Shown: positions 17,658 through 26,416 of the stretch, piece after piece
Layout: each line of letters starts with the position of its first letter
Position numbering within the stretch: the first letter of the stretch is position 1
Source: Actinomadura montaniterrae
Lineage (GTDB): Bacteria; Actinomycetota; Actinomycetes; Streptosporangiales; Streptosporangiaceae
Assembly: GCF_008923365.1 (NCBI RefSeq)
Contig: NZ_WBMR01000016.1
Span: 23,157 to 87,156, forward strand
DNA length: 64,000 nt
Direction of reading: 5' to 3'
Position numbers and translations under genes: made by a program
The notes under the pieces: generated by a model
Told to the model about the DNA's origin: nothing
Databases searched by the model: none
The model's input: the letters and a program-made list of their open reading frames with translations, nothing else

Positions 17658-18380
17658 TCAGCGGCGCGGCTGCGGGCCCGCCTTCGCGTGCGCCTTCTCG
17701 CCGTTCTCCTCGTCCTCTTCGTTCCCCGCGGCGGACGCGCCGGACCCCGGTGCGGGGCCGGACGCGGCGGGCTTCGGCGCCGGGTCGTCCTTCGCCTGGG
17801 CGTAGACCGTCGCGAACCGCTGCCCGACGGTGACCGTGCTGAGGACCGCCAGCACCCACAGCGCGATCGCCAGGATGTAGGGCACGCCGAGGCCGTCGAA
17901 GCCCGCGGCCACCAGCGCGATGAGCAGGCGCTCGGAACGCTCGGCGATCCCCACGTTGCAGGTGTACCCGAGCCCCTCGGCCCGGGCCTTGGCGTACGAC
18001 ACCACGACCCCGGAGACCAGGCAGTACAGGGCGACGCCGGCGAGGCCGTGCTGCCCGTCCCGGTACAGCCCGATCATCAGCCCGGAGAAGATCGCCGCGT
18101 CCGCGACCCGGTCCAGGGTGGAGTCCAGGAACGCGCCGAACTTGGAGATCTTGCCGGTGACCCGGGCGACCGCGCCGTCGAGCATGTCGAACAGCACGAA
18201 CGCGGTGATCACCATCGTGCCCCAGAAGAACTCCCCGCGCGGGAAGAGCACGAGCGCGCCGGCGGCGACGCCGGCGGTGCCGATGAGGGTGATGGCGTTG
18301 GGCGACACCCCGGTCCGCGCGACCGTCCGTCCGATGGGCGTCAGGACCCGCCCCAGCGCGGGCCTGATTCTGTTGAGCAT
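17658..18380 (-). CDS. pgsA: CDP-alcohol phosphatidyltransferase, probably phosphatidylinositol (phosphate) synthase
   Basis: Membrane enzyme transferring a polar head group to CDP-diacylglycerol. The CDP-alcohol motif is intact (FDMLDGAVARVTGKISKFG followed by AFLDSTLDRVADA) and several hydrophobic helices follow. Its place ahead of the acyltransferase and PimA genes points to the inositol-phosphate-using enzyme that starts mannoside synthesis. The C-terminus is an acidic/Ala/Pro-rich cytoplasmic tail. I start at ATG 18380 (MLNRIRPALGRVL), with AGGAGA 10 nt upstream; the frame stays open to 18422. Confidence 0.9.
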   Translation of the reverse strand: MLNRIRPALGRVLTPIGRTVARTGVSPNAITLIGTAGVAAGALVLFPRGEFFWGTMVITAFVLFDMLDGAVARVTGKISKFGAFLDSTLDRVADAAIFSGLMIGLYRDGQHGLAGVALYCLVSGVVVSYAKARAEGLGYTCNVGIAERSERLLIALVAAGFDGLGVPYILAIALWVLAVLSTVTVGQRFATVYAQAKDDPAPKPAASGPAPGSGASAAGNEEDEENGEKAHAKAGPQPRR

Positions 18381-18700
18381 CGCCGTCCGTTCTCCTGCTG
18401 CCGGATGAGAGGCCGCCGGCATCGGCCAGGGGCCGCCGTTGGCGCGTCCGATCGTAGTGCCGCCGCCGGCCCGGCGCGGTCAGGCCCGGGTTTGCGGCAC
18501 CGCGCGGCGGACAGAAGCAGGTTGTTTGCCGTTCACCCCTTGTGATCCCGCCGCACACGGGAAAGGGTGTTGACACGGGTGTGACGTCGGTCACGCACGT
18601 TGGACGAGGACGCCGCACTCGGACGTCAGGGCCGGGCCCCTCCGGGCCGGGCCCCAGCCGACGCGGGCTTCCGCGAGGAGGCCCGTCCGAGGAGGTAGTC
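18381..18700. promoter_or_regulatory. Divergent intergenic region between pgsA and the EF-G2 gene
   Basis: About 320 bp without a gene. TTGACA occurs at 18570-18575 on the plus strand, but I see no convincing -10 at the right distance. An inverted repeat GTGAC-GTCG-GTCAC lies at 18581-18594, immediately downstream of TTGACA. A strong ribosome-binding site (GAGGAGG) precedes the plus-strand gene. No small ORF stands out. Confidence 0.4.
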
Positions 18701-20869
18701 ATGGCGGACAAGGGAGGACACCCGGGAGCCCCCGGCAGGGCACCGGAGGCCGGCGGGTGCGACAGGGTGCGCAACGTCGCGCTGGTCGGCCATTCGGGGG
18801 CGGGAAAGACCACGCTCGTGGAGGCGCTGCTGACCGCGGCGGGCACGCTGCAGCGGGCCGGCCGGGTCGAGGAGGGCACCACGGTCAGCGACTTCGACGA
18901 CGTCGAGGTCCGCCAGCAGCGCTCGGTCAACCTCGCGCTCGCCCCGCTCACGCACGGCGACATCAAGGTCAACCTCATCGACACCCCCGGCTACGCCGAC
19001 TTCGTCGGCGATCTGCGGGCCGGGCTGCGCGCCGCCGACGCGGCGCTGTTCGTGATCTCGGCGGTGGACGGGATCGACGGCCTCACCCGGATGATCTGGG
19101 ACGAGTGCGCGCGGGTCGGGATGCCCCGCGCGGTCGTCATCACCAAGATCGACCAGCAGCGCGGCGACTTCGACGACGTGGTGCTGAGCTGCCAGGACGC
19201 CTTCGGCGAGGGCGTGCTCCCGCTGTACTTCCCGGCCGCGGGCGGCGACGGGCTGAAGGGCCTCATCGGGCTGCTCACGCAGCGCTGCCTGGACTACTCC
19301 ACCGGCGAGCGCACCGAGTGCGCGCCCGACCCGGAGTACCTGGAGCAGATCTCCGAGCAGCGCGCGTCGCTGATCGAGGGGATCATCCAGGAGAGCGAGG
19401 ACGAGACCCTCATGGACCGGTACCTGTCCGGCGAGGAGATCGACGTCAAGGCGCTCATCGAGGACCTGGAGACCGCGGTGGCCCGCGGCAGCTTCTACCC
19501 GGTGCTCGCCACGTCGGTGCCGCACGGCGACCACCCCGGTCCGGTCGTCGGGATGCTGGAGCTGCTGGAGGTCATCACGCAGGCGTTCCCCTCGCCCCTC
19601 GAACACGGCATCCCCCCGGTGACGCCCGTCCAGGGCGGGCCGCCGAAGGAGATCGGCTGCGACCCCGACGGGCCGCTGGTCGCCGAGGTGGTCAAGACGA
19701 CGTCCGACCCGTACGTCGGGCGGATCTCGCTGGTCCGGGTGTTCTCCGGGACGCTGCGCCCCGACACCACCGTGCACGTGTCCGGGCACGGCATGGCGGA
19801 GCGCGGGCACGAGGACCACGACGTCGACGAACGGGTGGGCGCCCTCACCTCCCCGCTCGGCAAGACGCAGCGGACCGTCTCCTCCTGCGGCGCCGGCGAC
19901 ATCTGCGCGGTGGCGAAGCTGTCGCGCGCCGAGACCGGCGACACGCTGTCCGACCCGTCGGCGCCGATGGTGATGGCGCCGTGGACGATGCCGGACCCGC
20001 TGCTGCCCGTCGCGATCCGCGCCAAGTCCAAGGCCGACGAGGACAAGCTCAGCCAGGCGCTCGGCCGGCTGGTCGCCGAGGACCCGACGCTGCGGCTGGA
20101 GAACAACGCCGAGACGCGGCAGCTGGTGCTGTGGTGCATGGGCGAGGCGCACGCCGACGTGCTGATCGACCGGCTCAGCGCCCGGTACGGCGTCGAGGTG
20201 GAGCGGGTCGAGCTGCGGGTGCCGCTGCGCGAGACGTTCGGCGGGTCCGCCAAGGGGCTCGGCCGGCACGTCAAGCAGAGCGGCGGCCACGGCCAGTACG
20301 GCATCTGCCACATCGAGGTGGAGCCGCTGCCGTCCGGCGAGGGCTTCGAGTTCGTCGACAAGATCGTCGGCGGGGTGGTGCCGCGGCAGTTCATCCCGTC
20401 GGTCGAGAAGGGCGTCCGGCAGCAGATGGAGCGCGGCGTGTCCGCCGGGTACCCGCTGGTCGACATCAAGGTCACGCTGTACGACGGCAAGGCGCACTCG
20501 GTGGACTCCTCCGACATGGCCTTCCAGGCCGCCGGCGCGCTCGCGCTGAAGGACGCCGCCGGGCAGGTCCCGGTGCTGCTGCTGGAACCGGTGGACGAGG
20601 TGAGCGTGCTGATCGCCGACGAGTACGTGGGCGCGGTGATGTCCGACCTGACCTCGCGGCGCGGCCGGGTGCTCGGCTCACAGGCGGTGCCGGGCGGCCG
20701 CACGATGATCAAGGCGGAGGTGCCGCAGCTGGAGATCGTCCGGTACGCGATCGACCTGCGGTCGATGTCGCAGGGCACCGGCACGTTCGACCGGGCGTTC
20801 CTGCGGTACGAGCCGCTCCCCTCGCATCTGGCGGACAAGGTCGCGAAGGCCGAGGCGGTGCACGACTAG
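18701..20869 (+). CDS. Elongation factor G-like GTPase (EF-G2/FusA2 type)
   Basis: Full five-domain EF-G layout in 722 residues: G1 LVGHSGAGKTTLVEAL, G3 LIDTPGYADFVGDL, G4 in VVITKIDQQRGD, a domain II with an acidic His-rich loop (GHGMAERGHEDHDVDE), and domain IV/V ending SQGTGTFDRAFLRYEPLP. In canonical EF-G the G3 motif is DTPGHVDF; here Tyr replaces the catalytic His, as I recall for the actinobacterial FusA2 group whose function is unsettled. It is therefore unlikely to be the main elongation factor. ATG 18701 follows GAGGAGG. Confidence 0.88.
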   Translation: MADKGGHPGAPGRAPEAGGCDRVRNVALVGHSGAGKTTLVEALLTAAGTLQRAGRVEEGTTVSDFDDVEVRQQRSVNLALAPLTHGDIKVNLIDTPGYADFVGDLRAGLRAADAALFVISAVDGIDGLTRMIWDECARVGMPRAVVITKIDQQRGDFDDVVLSCQDAFGEGVLPLYFPAAGGDGLKGLIGLLTQRCLDYSTGERTECAPDPEYLEQISEQRASLIEGIIQESEDETLMDRYLSGEEIDVKALIEDLETAVARGSFYPVLATSVPHGDHPGPVVGMLELLEVITQAFPSPLEHGIPPVTPVQGGPPKEIGCDPDGPLVAEVVKTTSDPYVGRISLVRVFSGTLRPDTTVHVSGHGMAERGHEDHDVDERVGALTSPLGKTQRTVSSCGAGDICAVAKLSRAETGDTLSDPSAPMVMAPWTMPDPLLPVAIRAKSKADEDKLSQALGRLVAEDPTLRLENNAETRQLVLWCMGEAHADVLIDRLSARYGVEVERVELRVPLRETFGGSAKGLGRHVKQSGGHGQYGICHIEVEPLPSGEGFEFVDKIVGGVVPRQFIPSVEKGVRQQMERGVSAGYPLVDIKVTLYDGKAHSVDSSDMAFQAAGALALKDAAGQVPVLLLEPVDEVSVLIADEYVGAVMSDLTSRRGRVLGSQAVPGGRTMIKAEVPQLEIVRYAIDLRSMSQGTGTFDRAFLRYEPLPSHLADKVAKAEAVHD

Positions 20870-20875
20870 CGCGGC

Positions 20876-20905
20876 GGGCGGGGCGGGCCGGCGTCCGCCC
20901 CGCCC
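20876..20905. terminator. Hairpin after the EF-G2 gene
   Basis: Perfect 11-bp GC arms GGGCGGGGCGG (20876-20886) and CCGCCCCGCCC (20895-20905) with an 8-nt loop, starting 6 bp after the stop codon. Probable terminator without a T-tract. Confidence 0.6.
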
Positions 20906-21060
20906 GGCCCGTACGGCTCGGACTTGGACCATCCGGGACACCTCCCTTGATCCTTCCGGAGTCGTCCAAATGGCGGCGCGGACTCATCCCTGAGGGTGAC
21001 TCCGATTTCGGCATCTCGGGCGATGGCGGGCGGTTCGCGGCGTGAAACTCTTACTGCGCC

Positions 21061-21867
21061 ATGAACGACACGGGGGAAGACCGGCGGCCCGCCCGGCCCG
21101 GGCGCCGCAACATCATCCGGGGCCTCGGCCTCGCGGCCGGCGGGCTGCTCACCGGCGGCGCCGGGTTCGCCACCGAGCAGGCCTGGCGGAAGGAGGACCC
21201 GCCGACCCCCGCGTCCGCGGCGTCCGTCGACTCCTGGCAGCCGCCCGACCGGCAGGTCGACGTCGTGTGGGCGGTGAGCACCCGCCGCCGGCTCGTCGCG
21301 CTGACCTTCGACGACGGGCCGATGGAGCGCTGGACCCCGCAGGCCCTCGACGCGCTCGACGAGGCGAAGGTGCCGGCGACGTTCTTCATGGTCGGCAGCC
21401 GCCTCGCCCGCAACGCCCGCCTCGTCGAGGGGCGGCTCGGCCGGCACGAGGTCGGCAACCACACCTGGAAGCACGACGACCTGTCGAAGCTGAGCCTCGC
21501 GCACGCCTACCGCTCCATCCACCGCACCCACGAGACGATCGAGCAGGTCACCGGGCGCGCCCCGACGCTGCTGCGGCCGCCGTGGGGCCGGCTCGGCGGC
21601 ACCACCCTGCACGTCGCCGCCCAGCACGGCTACGACCTCGTGCTGTGGTCGCTGCTGGTGCAGGACCGGGCGCTCGGCCGCGAGCCGGACGCGATGGTCG
21701 CCGCCGTCGTCGACAACGCGCGGCCCGGCACCATCGTCCTCGCCCACGACGTCGGCGCCGCCAGCCGGAAGACCGCGATCGAGCGGCTGCCCGCGATGAT
21801 CCGCGGGCTGCGCGGCCGCGGTTTCGACTTCGTCACCGTGTCGCAGCTGCGACGGGCCGCGCTCTAG
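21061..21867 (+). CDS. Polysaccharide deacetylase family protein (CE4/NodB)
   Basis: Exported or membrane-tethered deacetylase acting on cell-wall or capsular sugars. A basic start followed by IIRGLGLAAGGLLTGGAGF looks like a signal peptide, possibly twin-arginine-like (GRRNIIRG). The NodB motifs are intact: LTFDDGPMERWTP (metal Asp pair), VGNHTWKHDDLSKLS (H-x3-H) and LLRPPWGRLGG, with a later VLAHD motif. 268 residues. Substrate not predictable. It leads the plus-strand cluster with the next two genes (9-bp gap, then a 4-bp overlap). Confidence 0.87.
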   Translation: MNDTGEDRRPARPGRRNIIRGLGLAAGGLLTGGAGFATEQAWRKEDPPTPASAASVDSWQPPDRQVDVVWAVSTRRRLVALTFDDGPMERWTPQALDALDEAKVPATFFMVGSRLARNARLVEGRLGRHEVGNHTWKHDDLSKLSLAHAYRSIHRTHETIEQVTGRAPTLLRPPWGRLGGTTLHVAAQHGYDLVLWSLLVQDRALGREPDAMVAAVVDNARPGTIVLAHDVGAASRKTAIERLPAMIRGLRGRGFDFVTVSQLRRAAL

Positions 21868-21876
21868 GCTTGTCCG

Positions 21877-22332
21877 GTGAACCCGCCCGTCCTCCGCCTG
21901 AGCGCCCGCGCGCGGCTCTGGCGATCGCTCGCCGGCGCGGCGTTCGTCGCCGCGCTGCTGTTCACGAGCGCCTTCGGGAGCAACGACGACTTCCCCATCG
22001 GGCCGATGACGCAGTTCGCGTTCTCGGTGAAGAACGACGGCGGGACGATCGGCTCGTTCTGGCTCGAGGCCGACACCGCCGAGGGCCGGCACGTCGAGCT
22101 GTCCCGGGACGCCGTGGGGACCGGCATGAAACGCGCCGAGATCGAGGGGCAGATGGACCGGATCGTCCACGACCCGTCGCTGCTGCAGGGCATCGCCGAG
22201 GGGCAGCACCGGCTGCATCCCGGCGACCCGCGGCTCACCCGGATCTACGTCGTGGAGGAGATCAAGAGGCTGGAGCACGGCAAGGTCGTGTCGACCAGGC
22301 GCGTCAACCGCGTCGTCTGGGACGTGCGGTGA
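21877..22332 (+). CDS. Small membrane-anchored hypothetical protein
   Basis: 151 residues with an N-terminal hydrophobic segment (WRSLAGAAFVAALLFTSAFG), which is either an anchor or a signal peptide, and a mixed extracytoplasmic domain (FPIGPMTQFAFSVKNDGG ... RIYVVEEIKRLEHGKVVSTR). I do not recognise the family. GTG 21877 is preceded by TAGGCT at 6 nt with no Shine-Dalgarno, so it may be leaderless. Its stop overlaps the start of the HTTM gene (GTGA), implying the two products act together. Confidence 0.7.
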   Translation: MNPPVLRLSARARLWRSLAGAAFVAALLFTSAFGSNDDFPIGPMTQFAFSVKNDGGTIGSFWLEADTAEGRHVELSRDAVGTGMKRAEIEGQMDRIVHDPSLLQGIAEGQHRLHPGDPRLTRIYVVEEIKRLEHGKVVSTRRVNRVVWDVR

Positions 22333-23270
22333 CCGCCGCCGCGACGCCGGAGGCGCCCCGGCCCGTCCGTCCCGCCGGGCCGGGGCCCGCCGCCCGCGGG
22401 CCGTGGGGCCGCTGGTGGTTCGGGCCGGTCCCGCGGGCCCGGATCGCGTGGCTGCGGATCCTCGGGTACGCGTTCCTGCCGTTCGACATGCTGCTGCTGA
22501 CCAGCAGCTCGCTGGCGCACGCGCGGCTGCCCGCCGACCTGTACCGGCCGGTGCTGGCCGGCCGGCTGCTGCACCTGCCCGCGCCGACGCCCGCCGCGAT
22601 GCACACGCTGCTGGTCGTGACGCTCGCGGCCGGGTTCATCGCGGCGACGGGCCGGTTCCTGCCGCGCCTGACGGGCTACGTGTGCGCCTGCGGGTACCTG
22701 TGGTGGGTCACGATCAGCATGTCGTACGGGAAGGTCGACCACGACCATCTCGCGCTCGTGGTGGCGCTGTTCGTCCTGCCGAGCGTCGGACGGGCCCGCA
22801 TCGACGACGAGCGCGGATGCGAGGCGTCCGCCTGGGCGGTGCGCGGCATCCAGATCTCGGTGGTGGCCGCCTACTTCCTGTCGATGTGGGCGAAGGTGAA
22901 GATCGGCGGGTTCCCCGCGTGGCCGAACGGCGCGACCGTCCAGTGGGCGCTCAGCCGCCGCGGGACGGCGTTCGGGCGCAGCCTCATCGGGTACCCGCTG
23001 CTGCTGAAGGCGAGCCAGTGGTTCATGATCACGGCGGAGGCGGTCTCACCGGCGCTGCTGTTCCTGCGGGGCCGGCCGCTGTACCTGTTCGTGCTGTTCT
23101 TCGCCGGGTTCCACGCCGTGACCTACGCGCTGATGAGCATCCACTTCCTGCCGCACGCGATCTGGCTGGCGGCGTTCCTGCCGCTGGAGAAGCTGACCGT
23201 GCGGCTCCCCGCGGGGCTCCGCCGGGCCCTCGGCGGCCGGGCGGACGCGACCGCGCCCGAGGCCGCCTGA
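22329..23270 (+). CDS. HTTM-domain membrane protein (gamma-carboxylase-like fold)
   Basis: A 313-residue polytopic protein with about six to seven hydrophobic helices. Segments such as RIAWLRILGYAFLPFDML, YGKVDHDHLALVVALFVLP, SMWAKVKIGGFPAW and ITAEAVSPALLFL resemble the HTTM family related to the membrane half of vitamin-K-dependent gamma-carboxylase. The bacterial function is unknown. GTG 22329 is coupled to the preceding small gene. A DCC-family gene opposes it and overlaps its 3' end; the two families are often neighbours. Confidence 0.75.
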   Translation: MTAAATPEAPRPVRPAGPGPAARGPWGRWWFGPVPRARIAWLRILGYAFLPFDMLLLTSSSLAHARLPADLYRPVLAGRLLHLPAPTPAAMHTLLVVTLAAGFIAATGRFLPRLTGYVCACGYLWWVTISMSYGKVDHDHLALVVALFVLPSVGRARIDDERGCEASAWAVRGIQISVVAAYFLSMWAKVKIGGFPAWPNGATVQWALSRRGTAFGRSLIGYPLLLKASQWFMITAEAVSPALLFLRGRPLYLFVLFFAGFHAVTYALMSIHFLPHAIWLAAFLPLEKLTVRLPAGLRRALGGRADATAPEAA

Positions 23271-23702
23271 AGGCCGGGCCGGGCGTTGCCGGACGCGGCG
23301 GTCAGCCCTGGGCGCCGGCCGCTGCGCGGCGGGCAGCATGCAGGCGGCGGTGCCGCCGGGCATCCGCTGCCGGTTGTTCGCGACGAGCCGGTAGACGGCG
23401 TGCGCGAGCCAGCTCACCGGCGGCGTCCGCATGACGACGCCCGGGACGCGCCACACGCCGCCGGCCGCCGTCAGCAGCCGCCCGATCGCCTCCGCGCCGC
23501 CGCTGACCCGGCCCGCCCGGTCGACCCACAGCACCTCGTGCTCGGCGCGCTCCTGCGTGGTGCCGAGCGCGGCGAGGTCGGCGAACTGGAACGCGACGAC
23601 CTCGGCGTCCACGGGGACGCGGCGTTCCAGGAACCGCACCGAGGTGGTGCAGAACCCGCAGTCGCCGTCGTAGACCAGCACCGGCCGCTCGCGTCGCGTC
23701 AT
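23046..23702 (-). CDS. DCC-family (DUF393) thiol-oxidoreductase-like protein with an aberrant C-terminus
   Basis: The N-terminus RPVLVYDGDCGFCTTSVRFL holds the DxDCGFC motif that names the DCC family. Homologous-looking sequence runs to about NNRQRMPGGTAACMLP (near 23330). After that the frame has no stop and continues for roughly 95 codons. The last 225 bp are antisense to the HTTM gene and read as Arg/Gln/Pro-rich sequence, unlike a real domain. A TGA in another frame at 23302-23304 would end the protein near the expected place, so a frameshift or stop loss is likely. Start ATG 23702. Confidence 0.75.
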   Translation of the reverse strand: MTRRERPVLVYDGDCGFCTTSVRFLERRVPVDAEVVAFQFADLAALGTTQERAEHEVLWVDRAGRVSGGAEAIGRLLTAAGGVWRVPGVVMRTPPVSWLAHAVYRLVANNRQRMPGGTAACMLPAAQRPAPRADRRVRQRPARPSGGLGRGRVRPAAEGPAEPRGEPHGQLLQRQERRQPDRVRQEVDAHQRVGHGVEPGEEQHEQVQRPAPQEQQRR

Positions 23703-23740
23703 GGCGTCCATCATGCCGTGCCGTGCGCGCGCCGTCGCCG

Positions 23741-24364
23741 TCAGTCCTGCGGCCAGGCGTCGGCGAGGATCTGCCGGGTGTCGCGCAGCAGCTGCGGCAG
23801 CACCCGGGTGTGCCCGACGACCGGCATGAAGTTGGTGTCGCCGCCCCAGCGCGGCACCACGTGCTGGTGCAGGTGGGCGGCGATTCCGGCGCCCGCGACC
23901 AGCCCGAGGTTCATGCCGACGTTGAACCCCTGCGCGCCGCTGGCCTTGCGCAGCGCGGCGAGCGAGCGGCGGGTGAAGACGGCCAGCTCGGTGTACTCCG
24001 CCTCGTCGAGGTCGCCGTAGTCGGCGACGTGCCGGTACGGGACGACCATGAGGTGCCCGGAGTTGTACGGGTAGAGGTTGAGCACCGTGTACACCGACCG
24101 GCCGCGCGCGACGACGAGGCCCTCCTCGTCGGTCATCGCCGGGATCTCGCAGAACGGGCAGCCCTCCCCCGCTCCGGGCCCGGTGGGCTTGTTCTCGCCC
24201 TTGATGTAGGCCATCCGGTGCGGGGTCCAGAGCCGCTGGAAGTTGTCGGGCACGCCCGCGCCGCCCCTCTCCTCCTCGAGGCGGGACTGGTGCTCCGCGG
24301 CGCCCGCGCCGGACGCCTCGTCGCGCCCCTGCTGCTCCACGGGCTTCTCCGGCTCTGTGGTCAA
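23741..24364 (-). CDS. HIT domain protein, diadenosine-polyphosphate hydrolase/phosphorylase type
   Basis: The histidine triad is HLHQHVVPRW, preceded by TVLNLYPYNSGHLMVVPYRH; a CPFC pair (GCPFCEIP) could bind zinc. This resembles the actinobacterial Ap4A phosphorylase-like HIT proteins usually found close to thrS and pgsA. The first 45 residues are charged and probably disordered. The start is an unusual TTG at 24364, supported by AAGGAG six bases upstream. 207 residues. Confidence 0.85.
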   Translation of the reverse strand: MTTEPEKPVEQQGRDEASGAGAAEHQSRLEEERGGAGVPDNFQRLWTPHRMAYIKGENKPTGPGAGEGCPFCEIPAMTDEEGLVVARGRSVYTVLNLYPYNSGHLMVVPYRHVADYGDLDEAEYTELAVFTRRSLAALRKASGAQGFNVGMNLGLVAGAGIAAHLHQHVVPRWGGDTNFMPVVGHTRVLPQLLRDTRQILADAWPQD

Positions 24365-24564
24365 GGCGGCGGTCTCCTTTTGTTCACGGCCTGACCAGCA
24401 GCATAGAGAGACCGGGGCGCCGGCACGTAGCCGGGATGCCTCTCGCGGGCGGGCGAGCGCGCCGGCGGCAGCGCCCCGCGGACGCGCCCGCGGGAGGGGC
24501 CTGCGTGACGTCCCGCCCGTCTCTCCGACACCATGGGTCGTCCAGCCGACCAGTGGGAGCGATC

Positions 24565-25062
24565 ATGACCGAGCTCGAGAAGGGCCGCGCCGGGGACGGC
24601 GCCGAACCGCGCCCGGGGGCGGGGTCGACGCCGTTCTTCCCGGGGGCGCCCGGGATGCCGGGCCCGGTGCCCCCGCCGGGCGCGCCGCTGCCCGCCCCTC
24701 CCGCTCCGGCCGCCCCGGCCGGTGCGGCGCCGCGGGTGGAGGGGCGGATCACGGTCGGCGACGAGGTGGCCGAGAAGGTCGCCGTGCTCGCCGCGCTGGA
24801 GGTCGGCGGGGTCTGCGGGCTCGGCTCGGGGGTGCGGGTCCGGTCCGCGGGCGACGCGGTGACGGTCGACGTCGGCATCGCCGTCGAGTACGGCCACGTG
24901 ATCATGGACGTGGCGGCGGCGGTGCAGGCCGGTGTGGCGCGGATGGCCGGGCTGATGCTGGGCGCGCGGGTCTCCGCGGTCAACGTGACGGTGGAGGACG
25001 TCCGCCGGTCGCCGGGCGCGGGCTCCGGGCAGGTGGGCGCGGGTCAGGCGGGCCGCGCGTAG
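24565..25062 (+). CDS. Asp23/Gls24 family envelope stress response protein
   Basis: 165 residues. A Pro/Gly/Ala-rich leader (residues 1-55) precedes the Asp23 domain: GRITVGDEVAEKVAVLAALE, GVRVRSAGDAVTVDVGIAVEYG, VAAAVQAGVARMAGLMLGARVSAVNVTVEDV. Family members associate with the membrane and respond to envelope or alkaline stress. ATG 24565 is preceded by GGGAGC. The 3' end overlaps the opposing gene by 19 bp. Confidence 0.85.
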   Translation: MTELEKGRAGDGAEPRPGAGSTPFFPGAPGMPGPVPPPGAPLPAPPAPAAPAGAAPRVEGRITVGDEVAEKVAVLAALEVGGVCGLGSGVRVRSAGDAVTVDVGIAVEYGHVIMDVAAAVQAGVARMAGLMLGARVSAVNVTVEDVRRSPGAGSGQVGAGQAGRA

Positions 25063-25655
25063 CAGTTCTGCATCGCCACGCCGACCGACACGGTCGTCAC
25101 CTTCACCCGCCGCACCAGCTGCGCGGGGACGTTCTTGAACCGGAACGTGTGCGGTTTGCCGCCCGACACGGTCGTCTGCTGCGCCTGCGGCGCGTGCCCC
25201 TTGATCGACAGTTCGGCGCGGATCGCGCCGCTGGACGACACGGTGATGGTGACGTCGATGTTCCCGCCCGCGGCGCGGTAGAACGCGGTCCCCTGTGGGC
25301 ACCAGTCGGTGCCCGCGGCGCCGTTCTGGTCGGGGATCTGCATGCCGCCGCCCTGGCCGCCCCCCTGGCCGCCGCCCGTGTAGGGCGAGCCGCCGCTGTT
25401 CTGCGGGACGGGATTGGTCGGCGTGACCGGCTGCCCCGAGGCGCCCGGGACGACGCCCTGCCCCGCCGTGGGCGACGCGCCGGGGCTCGTCGTCCCCGCC
25501 GCGCCTGCGCCGTCCTTGTGCTTGTCGAGCAGCGGGACCAGCAGCACCACGATGGCGGCGGCCACGAGCAGCGCGGCGCCGCCGTAGCCGGCGACCCGGC
25601 CCCAGACCGAGCGCGCCCGCCGCGGCCCCCGCCGCCGCGGCCTCGTGGACTTCAT
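25044..25655 (-). CDS. Membrane-anchored hypothetical protein with exported domain
   Basis: A basic N-terminus (RPRRRGPRRAR) and one helix (GYGGAALLVAAAIVVLLVPLL) give type II topology. A Gly/Pro/Ser/Gln-rich linker follows (about residues 50-115), then a compact domain with two Cys (DWCPQGTAFY ... VAMQNCYARPA) that could form a disulfide. I do not recognise the domain. ATG 25655 is preferred over GTG 25682. Convergent with the Asp23 gene. Confidence 0.7.
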   Translation of the reverse strand: MKSTRPRRRGPRRARSVWGRVAGYGGAALLVAAAIVVLLVPLLDKHKDGAGAAGTTSPGASPTAGQGVVPGASGQPVTPTNPVPQNSGGSPYTGGGQGGGQGGGMQIPDQNGAAGTDWCPQGTAFYRAAGGNIDVTITVSSSGAIRAELSIKGHAPQAQQTTVSGGKPHTFRFKNVPAQLVRRVKVTTVSVGVAMQNCYARPA

Positions 25656-25748
25656 CTCGCTCGTCTCCCCGGTCCGTGGCACGTGACCGTTGAGGCTACC
25701 AACTCCGCGGATCTCCCACGCCCGCTCCCGGCGGCCCGCCCGCCGCGC

Positions 25749-26315
25749 TCAGCCGAGCAGCCGCCGGGTCAGCTCCGCCAGGCTCCGCGCCACCTCGGCG
25801 GGCTCGTGCAGCGGCGCGACCGCGTGGCTGACGGTGACCCGCATCAGCGTCTCGACCAGCAGGTCCTTGACGTCGGCGGGGACGTCCGGCCAGGTCGCGT
25901 CGGCGTAGCCGCGGAAGGCCGCGACCACGTGCCCGACCACCGGGTCGCGGCCCCGGGTGGCCAGCGCGATCAGCTCGTCGTCGCGGGACCGCCCGGCGCC
26001 GAAGATGTTCCGCAGCAGGGACCGCCGCGCCGCCTCGGTGAGCGCGAACAGCACGGCCGCCTCCACCGCCGCCGGGACGTCGTCGGCGTGCCGCTCCATC
26101 CGCTCCTGGACGCCGCCGAGGAACGCGTCGACCTCCCGTTCGACGAGCGCGCGGCCGAGCCCGACCTTCGACCCGAACTCGTTGTAGGCGGTCTGCCGGC
26201 TGACCCCGGCGGCCCGCGCGACGCGGGCGAGGCGCAGCGCGCCCCAGTCCCCGTCCTCGACGATCGCGGAGGTGGCGTCGAGCATCCGCTCCCGGGGGCC
26301 GCTGCGTGGACACAT
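25749..26315 (-). CDS. TetR family transcriptional regulator
   Basis: The HTH is visible as LRLARVARAAGVSRQTAYNEFGSK near the N-terminus, followed by a helical ligand domain. I start at ATG 26315 (MCPRSGPRERMLDAT), with CACAAT six bases upstream and no Shine-Dalgarno; GTG 26351 is possible. Palindromes in the divergent gap to the secreted-protein gene suggest autoregulation and control of that gene. Ligand unknown. Confidence 0.85.
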   Translation of the reverse strand: MCPRSGPRERMLDATSAIVEDGDWGALRLARVARAAGVSRQTAYNEFGSKVGLGRALVEREVDAFLGGVQERMERHADDVPAAVEAAVLFALTEAARRSLLRNIFGAGRSRDDELIALATRGRDPVVGHVVAAFRGYADATWPDVPADVKDLLVETLMRVTVSHAVAPLHEPAEVARSLAELTRRLLG

Positions 26316-26357
26316 CCCGCGATTGTGCCCAGTGCCGATCACGTCCCGCACGGAGAT

Positions 26358-26416
26358 CTTGTCACTCGGTGGACAAGAGAGTCACGGCCGTGTTGTCACA
26401 TATTGCGTGATGTGAC
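26358..26416. promoter_or_regulatory. Two palindromes between the TetR and secreted-protein genes
   Basis: First site CTTGTC-N8-GACAAG at 26358-26377; second site GTCACAT-N8-ATGTGAC at 26395-26416, the latter running into the GTG start at 26412. They have the size of TetR operators and lie upstream of both divergent genes. Confidence 0.5.
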
